Source: an uncultured Collinsella sp. (GTDB lineage: Bacteria > Actinomycetota > Coriobacteriia > Coriobacteriales > Coriobacteriaceae). From it: DNA of 15,132 nucleotides. The notes under the pieces were generated by a model. The model was not told where the DNA came from. It ran no database searches and saw only the letters and a program-made list of their open reading frames with translations. A program made the translations under genes and the position numbers. Of this stretch, positions 11,206 to 15,132 are shown piece after piece (the first letter of the stretch is position 1; each line of letters starts with the position of its first letter). The stretch lies in assembly GCA_958448375.1 (NCBI GenBank), contig CAUDDU010000004.1, positions 1 to 15,132 on the forward strand, read 5' to 3'.

Positions 11206-12595
11206 ACTCCTCGGCATGTGCCCCATCAAGCTCATAGAACTTGGTGGATGCCGGCAGGAACATCAGGTCGACGTCGCCGATCGGGCCCGAACGGTTCTTG
11301 GCCACGACGATACGCGTAACGCCCTCGTCGGGTCGATCGTCGCGCGAGGCCTCGGCCTCGTCCGCAGAGCGGTCCAAGAACATAACGATATCGGCGTCCT
11401 GCTCGATGGAGCCCGATTCACGAAGGTCGGAAAGCTGCGGGCGCTTGCCGGTACGGGATTCGACCTGACGCGAGAGCTGCGACAGCGCGATGAGCGGAAT
11501 CTTGAGCTCCTTGGCCATGATCTTCAGACCACGCGACATCTCGGAAACCTCGACGGTACGGCTCTCGGAGCGGCGTCCCGGCGGAGGACTCACCAGCTGC
11601 AGGTAGTCCAGGATGATGATGGCCTTCTCCTTGTTATGGAGCATGCGGCGGCTCTTGGCGCGAATCTCGGTCACTGTGGTGCCGGGCGTATCGTCAATCA
11701 GAATATCGAGCTTGGACAAGGTCTGCGTGGCCTCGTTGATATTGGCCCACTGCTCGGGGCTAATGCGGCCCATGCGGAAGTCACTGATCGAGATCATGGC
11801 GTAGGCGCAAATCAGACGCTGGGCAATTTCCTTGCCCGACATCTCCAGCGAGAAGAAGCCGACGGTATAACCGGCAGCGGCAGCGTTAAGTGCCAGGTTC
11901 AGAGCGAACGACGTCTTACCTACAGCAGGACGGGCGCCGATGATGATGAGCTGGCCCTCGCGGAAGCCCATGAGCATACGGTCGAGTGACGGAAAGCCGG
12001 TGGGCACGCCCGCGGCCTGGCCACCGGCCTGGCACACTTCCTCGGCCTCGTTATAGGCCTCGACCATAAACTCGGTCAACGTCTTGTAGCTCGACTTGAC
12101 CTCGCGCGCCGTAACCTTGAGCAGCTTGCTCTCGGCCAGCTCGACAACCTCTTTGGTGTCGGTGGGGGCGTTATATGCCAGCGCGTTGATCTCGTTGGTA
12201 GCGCCGATCAGCTCACGCAGCATCGAATCGCGGCGAACGATGGCGGCATGGTGCTGCCAGTTGACGAGCGACAGGGTCTGACCCATCAACTCCAAAATGT
12301 ACGCTTCGCCGCCCACGGCATCGAGCTTGTTGATGCTTCGCAGGTAATCGATCAGCGAGATGGAGTCGATGGGAATGCGGCTGTTGTACATATCGACCAT
12401 CGCGGTATAGATGGTCTTATGAATGGGCCGGTAGAAGTCATCGGGCTGCAGCTCGACCTGGGCTTCTTCGACCACCTCGGGCGATAGCAGCATAGCGGCC
12501 AGTACATTGGCCTCTGCATCTTGGTTTTGGGGAAGACCCAACTTTGAGCCGCGGTCCTCAACCGTCAGCCCGGTCTCCCTATCGTCATATGCCAT
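11204..12595 (-). CDS. dnaB: Replicative DNA helicase
   Basis: Hexameric 5'-3' helicase that unwinds DNA at the replication fork. The N-terminal helical domain (about 20-125; PQNQDAEANVLAAML) and linker are followed by a RecA-like ATPase: TGFPSLDRM, Walker A GARPAVGKTS (220-229), catalytic Glu in FFSLEMS, Walker B IIILDYLQL (326-334), LSQLSRQVESR, and the C-terminal KNRSGPIGDVDL with the arginine-finger region. The length of 463 residues is normal and there is no intein. Four in-frame Met codons lie near the start. I chose the one at 12595 (MAYDDRETG) because GAGG lies 6 nt before it, while the ATG at 12607 has no ribosome site. It sits downstream of the rpsF-rplI operon, a common bacterial arrangement, but a strong terminator and a 220-nt gap separate them, so it needs its own promoter. 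Confidence 0.97.
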   Translation of the reverse strand: MAYDDRETGLTVEDRGSKLGLPQNQDAEANVLAAMLLSPEVVEEAQVELQPDDFYRPIHKTIYTAMVDMYNSRIPIDSISLIDYLRSINKLDAVGGEAYILELMGQTLSLVNWQHHAAIVRRDSMLRELIGATNEINALAYNAPTDTKEVVELAESKLLKVTAREVKSSYKTLTEFMVEAYNEAEEVCQAGGQAAGVPTGFPSLDRMLMGFREGQLIIIGARPAVGKTSFALNLALNAAAAGYTVGFFSLEMSGKEIAQRLICAYAMISISDFRMGRISPEQWANINEATQTLSKLDILIDDTPGTTVTEIRAKSRRMLHNKEKAIIILDYLQLVSPPPGRRSESRTVEVSEMSRGLKIMAKELKIPLIALSQLSRQVESRTGKRPQLSDLRESGSIEQDADIVMFLDRSADEAEASRDDRPDEGVTRIVVAKNRSGPIGDVDLMFLPASTKFYELDGAHAEE

Positions 12596-12696
12596 GAGCA
12601 TCCTCATTCATATCGCTTGCGAGCATCCATAGTATCAGCCACGGTCCCAAAACGCGCCGCGCGCCGGCAATCATCACCGAACCAAACGGATGAACG

Positions 12697-12712
12697 GTCC
12701 TGTATATAGGAC
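12697..12712. promoter_or_regulatory. Near-palindrome upstream of dnaB, possible operator or promoter core
   Basis: GTCCTGTATATAGGAC is a 16-bp palindrome apart from one symmetric pair (positions 6 and 11). Its centre holds TATATA/TATACA, which could serve as a -10 on the minus strand about 100 nt before dnaB. No convincing -35 accompanies it, so both readings are tentative. Confidence 0.35.
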
Positions 12713-12748
12713 TTCGACGCAACGTTCACCATGACACTCACTCAGCGC

Positions 12749-12787
12749 AAAAAACAAAAGGGCGCCCTGGTTTCCCAGAGCGCCCTT
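12749..12787 (-). terminator. Strong intrinsic terminator of the rpsF-ssb-rpsR-rplI operon
   Basis: On the minus strand a 13-bp stem (AAGGGCGCTCTGG with CCAGGGCGCCCTT, one T-G wobble) is closed by a GAAA tetraloop. It is followed by TT, G and six T. It begins 32 nt after the rplI stop. Confidence 0.93.
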
Positions 12788-12819
12788 CTTAGAACAAGAT
12801 TGTTGCGTTGCAGCAAATG

Positions 12820-13359
12820 CTACTCGGCAGCAGCCTCAGTCTCGACCTCGGCGGTCTCGGCCTCGGCGACCTCAGCGGCCTCCTCGACCTCAGCCTCGGC
12901 AGCGAGCTCCTCGGCGGTAACGCCGACGAGAACGACAACCTCGGCCTTGATCTCGCGGTACAGCGAGATGGCAACGGTGTGGGCACCGGCAACCTTGATG
13001 GGCTTACCGAGCTCGACGCGCTTGCGGTCGATGTCCATACCGAGCTGAGCCTTGATGGCGTCAGCAATCATAGCGGCGGTAACGGAGCCAAAGAGGATGC
13101 CCTCGTCGCCGACCTTGACGTCAACGGTGACCGTCTTGCCCTCGAAGGCAGCCTTGGTCTCGTTGGCGGTAGCCAGACGGACGGCCTCGCGCTTGGCGAT
13201 GTTGTTGCGACGCTCGTCAAGCTGCTTGAGGTTGCCCTTGGTGGCGGCAACAGCGAGCTTCTTGGGGAACAGGAAGTTCTCAGCGTAACCCTGAGCGACC
13301 TCTACGACGTCACCCTCGCCGCCCTTGCCCTTGATCTCATCGAGAAGAATAACCTTCAT
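12820..13359 (-). CDS. rplI: 50S ribosomal protein L9 with acidic C-terminal tail
   Basis: L9 binds 23S rRNA at the base of the L1 stalk. The N-terminal domain is typical (MKVILLDEIKGKGGEGDVVEV, then GYAENFLFPKKLA), followed by the long connecting helix (about 41-75) and the C-terminal domain with GSVTAAMIADAIK. The family is usually near 150 residues; this protein has 179. The extra 30 residues (about 150-179) are almost all Ala, Glu, Val and Thr, a low-complexity acidic tail encoded by imperfect repeats. GGGAG lies 7 nt before the ATG. It starts 17 nt after the last base of the rpsR stop region and is the last gene of the operon. Confidence 0.97.
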   Translation of the reverse strand: MKVILLDEIKGKGGEGDVVEVAQGYAENFLFPKKLAVAATKGNLKQLDERRNNIAKREAVRLATANETKAAFEGKTVTVDVKVGDEGILFGSVTAAMIADAIKAQLGMDIDRKRVELGKPIKVAGAHTVAISLYREIKAEVVVLVGVTAEELAAEAEVEEAAEVAEAETAEVETEAAAE

Positions 13360-13374
13360 GATGCGTCTCCCTTC

Positions 13375-13641
13375 TTAGCCGCGGTCGCGGTTGCCACGAG
13401 AGGAAACCACGGGGACGGTGTACGGCAGGAGAGCCATCTCGCGGGCGCGCTTGATGGCGTTGGCGATGTCATGCTGATGCTGCGTGCAAGCGCCAGTGAC
13501 GCGACGGGGCTTGATCTTGCCACGGTCGGTCATGTACTTACGGAGAAGCTGAGTGTCCTTATAGTCGATGAACTCAGTGTTCTCCTTGCAGAACTGGCAG
13601 TACTTACGACGCGGCTGACGTGCAGAAAAATCATTAGCCAT
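13375..13641 (-). CDS. rpsR: 30S ribosomal protein S18, zinc-binding form
   Basis: S18 pairs with S6 on the 30S platform. The 88 residues contain [24 protein letters not shown] and the conserved end [18 protein letters not shown] (15-18) and CTQH (52-55) form a likely zinc site, the C+ form of S18 that E. coli lacks. The frame is open 17 codons further upstream, but [15 protein letters not shown] at 13641 is the conserved start, with AAAGG about 10 nt before it. It lies 72 nt after ssb, and that gap contains a stable hairpin. rplI follows at once. Confidence 0.97.
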   Translation of the reverse strand: MANDFSARQPRRKYCQFCKENTEFIDYKDTQLLRKYMTDRGKIKPRRVTGACTQHQHDIANAIKRAREMALLPYTVPVVSSRGNRDRG

Positions 13642-13660
13642 GTCAAAATACCTTTCATTT

Positions 13661-13686
13661 GGCAACTTCGGCGAACCGAAGCCGCC
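13661..13686 (-). other. 11-bp hairpin with UUCG loop between ssb and rpsR
   Basis: The minus strand reads GGCGGCTTCGG, TTCG, CCGAAGTTGCC: an 11-bp stem with two G-U pairs. It lies between the ssb stop and the rpsR ribosome site with no T-run after it, so it is not a normal terminator. It could be a stability or processing element, or a ribosomal-protein binding site that sets rpsR expression. Confidence 0.65.
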
Positions 13687-13713
13687 TCTCACTCAAAAAT
13701 AGGTGAACAACCC

Positions 13714-14166
13714 TTAGAACGGGATGTCCTCATCGTAGACGTCGACCGCGGGCGGCGTAGCCACCGGTGCGGCAGGACGTGCTGCGGGCGCGGGAGCTGC
13801 GGGGGCGTAACCGCCCTGATCGTAGCCACCCTGGCCACCACGGGAGCTCATAAACTCGATCTCATCGACGATGACCTCAAGCTTGCTCCGGCGCTGGCCG
13901 TCGCGCTCCCAAGAGCTGTAGCGCAGCTTGCCCTCGATCGCGACCTTGTTTCCTTTTGCCAGGAAACGGCTCACGGCCTCGGCGCGGGTGCCGAACATGG
14001 TGCAGTCGACAAAGTTGGGATAGTCCTCCCACTCGCCAGTCTGCGCGTTGCGGCGACGATCGTTCACGGCAACGCCAAAGGACAGAACCTGGGTTCCGCC
14101 GGCGGTGGCGCGCAGCTCGGGATCGCGGGTGAGGTTACCGGTGATGTTCACTCGATTGATGCTCAT
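13714..14166 (-). CDS. ssb: Single-stranded DNA-binding protein
   Basis: Coats single-stranded DNA during replication and recombination and recruits partners through its tail. The OB fold covers about residues 1-107 (MSINRVNITGNLTRDPELR, then VLSFGVAVND, FVDCTMFGTRAEAVSRFLAKGNK). A flexible Gly-, Ala- and Pro-rich linker (109-141) follows, ending in the partner-binding tip DVYDEDIPF. The length of 150 residues is ordinary. AGGAAG lies 9 nt before the ATG. It sits 48 nt after rpsF, where a small GGGC-TTGT-GCCC hairpin (14186-14197) precedes the ribosome site, and 72 nt before rpsR, in the classic rpsF-ssb-rpsR order. Confidence 0.98.
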   Translation of the reverse strand: MSINRVNITGNLTRDPELRATAGGTQVLSFGVAVNDRRRNAQTGEWEDYPNFVDCTMFGTRAEAVSRFLAKGNKVAIEGKLRYSSWERDGQRRSKLEVIVDEIEFMSSRGGQGGYDQGGYAPAAPAPAARPAAPVATPPAVDVYDEDIPF

Positions 14167-14214
14167 AACTCACTACTTCCTCTTGGGGCACAAGCCCAGT
14201 CCAAAACGACAGTC

Positions 14215-14508
14215 TTACTCCTGGTCGTCGCGACGGACGATCATGTGGCGGACCACAGCGTCGGTGATGCGCAGGACGCGATCAAGCTCGGCGATCTGGG
14301 TAGGATCTGCGTGGAAGTTGATGAGGGTGTAGTCACCATCGGTGAGGTCGTTGATCTCGTAGGCGAGCTTGCGCTTGCCCCACTCGTCAACGGAGTCGAC
14401 CTTGCCAGCGCCCTCAGCGATCGTGGTATCGATACGCTTCATAACAGCTAAACGAGTCTCGGGGTCGAGCGACGGGTCAACAAAGAACAGCAGTTCATAA
14501 GCCTTCAT
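14215..14508 (-). CDS. rpsF: 30S ribosomal protein S6
   Basis: S6 forms a heterodimer with S18 on the 30S platform. The 97 residues begin MKAYELLFFVDPSLD and include DSVDEWGKRKLAYEINDLTDGDYTLINFHA and RVLRITDAVVRHMIVRRD, all family-typical. An upstream in-frame start at 14529 is possible, but AGGAGGTGA (14521-14513), 7 nt before the ATG at 14508 and almost a full complement of the 16S tail, decides the start. It is the first gene of the operon, with a leader of about 65 nt from the predicted promoter that includes a hairpin. Confidence 0.97.
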   Translation of the reverse strand: MKAYELLFFVDPSLDPETRLAVMKRIDTTIAEGAGKVDSVDEWGKRKLAYEINDLTDGDYTLINFHADPTQIAELDRVLRITDAVVRHMIVRRDDQE

Positions 14509-14534
14509 ATTGTCACCTCCTCTGGGCAAATGTG

Positions 14535-14563
14535 GCTTCAGGTCGTGAAGGTGCGCCTGAAGC
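14535..14563 (-). promoter_or_regulatory. Hairpin in the rpsF leader, possible autoregulatory element
   Basis: GCTTCAGG and CCTGAAGC form a perfect 8-bp stem around 13 nt, lying between the predicted promoter and the rpsF ribosome site. S6:S18 is known to bind a leader motif with a CCG element in several bacteria; I do not see that CCG here, so the function is open. Confidence 0.5.
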
Positions 14564-14579
14564 AGGAAAAGACTTGGTA

Positions 14580-14608
14580 ATAATATCTTTCAACCTCCCA
14601 GGCCGCAA
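14580..14608 (-). promoter_or_regulatory. Candidate rpsF operon promoter
   Basis: On the minus strand the -35 is TTGCGG (14608-14603) and the -10 is TATTAT (14585-14580, 5 of 6 consensus), with a 17-bp spacer. The predicted start near 14573 gives a leader of about 65 nt. Confidence 0.55.
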
Positions 14609-14967
14609 GAATATGCAGCTACAACCTCATGACCTCCACATATGCCCATGCTCGCACCACGTTTCATGCGCATTCCAACCAAATGCCGACCAAGAGCTTG
14701 ACGGATTTGTGGACAAGATACGGTGCCGCGGGGACAAGCTGAGCCAAGCCGCAGGTCAACGGGCACAAGGCTGTGGTCGCAAAATGTATACCAGTGGTCC
14801 ACAGTACCACCCAAAGATTTTTAAATTCATTGCCAAGTCGCTTATGAATACCCCTTTTGAACAATTGAGTTGATCAACCACGCTGGTCGGAAGCCGTTTT
14901 TTAGCACCTCAAACCCCACTGCAACGCCAGGCGCGGCCAAGCGTTTTAAAAAATGCCAACTTTTCTG
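14609..14967. other. Gene-free spacer of about 360 bp between divergent rpsF and tRNA-Ser
   Basis: I see no convincing gene here. Short open frames on both strands lack ribosome sites or family resemblance. The stretch holds one exact actinobacterial-type DnaA box (TTGTCCACA, minus strand, 14708-14716), two weaker relatives (14729-14737 and 14795-14803), and a weak GTGGT/ACCAC hairpin (14794-14810). It is visibly more A/T-rich towards its right end. Confidence 0.6.
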
Positions 14968-14996
14968 TTTGCACTTTGCGATTCCTCGTGTATACT
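14968..14996 (+). promoter_or_regulatory. Candidate tRNA-Ser promoter
   Basis: -35 TTTGCA (14968-14973, 4 of 6) and -10 TATACT (14991-14996, 5 of 6) with a 17-bp spacer. Transcription would start about 10 nt before the tRNA. Confidence 0.65.
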
Positions 14997-15012
14997 GACT
15001 TTCGCATTTAAT

Positions 15013-15103
15013 GGAGAGTTGTCCGAGTGGCCGAAGGAGCACGATTGGAAATCGTGTAGGCGTCAAAAGCGTCTCCAGGGTTCAAATCCCTGACTCTCCG
15101 CCA
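15013..15103 (+). tRNA. tRNA-Ser (anticodon GGA)
   Basis: Reads UCC and UCU codons. The acceptor stem GGAGAGT pairs with ACTCTCC (15093-15099), with discriminator G and an encoded CCA (15101-15103). The anticodon stem CACGA/TCGTG holds loop TTGGAAA with GGA at 15047-15049. The long variable arm (about 15058-15076; AGGCG, CGTCT) is typical of tRNA-Ser. The T arm is CAGGG-TTCAAAT-CCCTG. It is the only plus-strand gene. Confidence 0.97.
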
Positions 15104-15116
15104 GTTAATTCCAAAG

Positions 15117-15132
15117 CAGGCCTTCGAGCCTG
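15117..15132 (+). terminator. Probable tRNA-Ser terminator stem, cut by window edge
   Basis: CAGGC and GCCTG pair around CTTCGA, 13 nt after the tRNA. The window ends at the stem, so the expected T-run cannot be seen. Confidence 0.45.

Noticed and set aside
12808..14451. 547-codon plus-strand frame
   Set aside because: Spans four genuine minus-strand genes (rplI, rpsR, ssb, rpsF), including their gaps and stops.
14794..14828. GTGGT/ACCAC hairpin followed by a T-run on the plus strand
   Set aside because: Only 5 bp, the T-run is several bases away, and no plus-strand gene lies upstream that would need a terminator.
14664..14864. 66-codon minus-strand frame in the spacer, with a hydrophobic stretch
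   Set aside because: Needs a TTG start without a Shine-Dalgarno and overlaps another open frame; no support beyond being open.
14532..14873. 113-codon plus-strand frame next to rpsF
   Set aside because: Begins inside the rpsF leader hairpin, crosses the predicted rpsF promoter, has no good ribosome site and no recognisable domain.

Overview
The window is GC-rich and densely packed with bacterial housekeeping genes. It probably comes from the class Coriobacteriia (Actinomycetota, Collinsella-like). That placement rests on impressions: high GC, the zinc-binding (C+) form of ribosomal protein S18, long Ala/Glu tails, and the general look of CarA, PurA and DnaB. I could not run a search to confirm it. 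Every protein gene lies on the minus strand. The only plus-strand gene is a tRNA-Ser(GGA) at the right edge.

Reading in the direction of transcription (right to left): (1) 14580-12749, a ribosomal/replication operon rpsF-ssb-rpsR-rplI with a good promoter, a leader hairpin, an 11-bp UUCG hairpin before rpsR, and a strong intrinsic terminator after rplI. (2) 12595-9760, dnaB then purA. purA has its own likely promoter overlapping the dnaB stop codon and is followed by a terminator-like hairpin. (3) 9705-7634, purD (TTG start) and a Nudix ADP-ribose pyrophosphatase-like gene, ending at a perfect 14-bp hairpin. (4) 7603-4804, a half-size ABC exporter and a single-pass membrane protein of unknown function, closed by an 11-bp terminator. 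(5) 4672 to the left edge, carA-carB for carbamoyl phosphate synthesis, with carB cut by the window edge just before its stop codon.

The genes cover DNA replication (ssb, dnaB), the small and large ribosomal subunits (S6, S18, L9), purine synthesis (purA, purD) and the entry step shared by pyrimidine and arginine synthesis (carAB). The most interesting regulatory signal is a stem with a CGGAGA hexaloop directly beside the carA ribosome binding site. It matches the PyrR-binding loop as I remember it (stem-C, CNGNGA loop, G-stem) and suggests UMP-responsive translational repression of carAB. Other points of note are an insertion of about 36 residues in the CarA glutaminase domain, the acidic C-terminal tail on L9, the unknown membrane protein next to the ABC exporter, and several hairpins within operons. 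I found no mobile element, CRISPR array, phage gene or wholly new multi-gene system.
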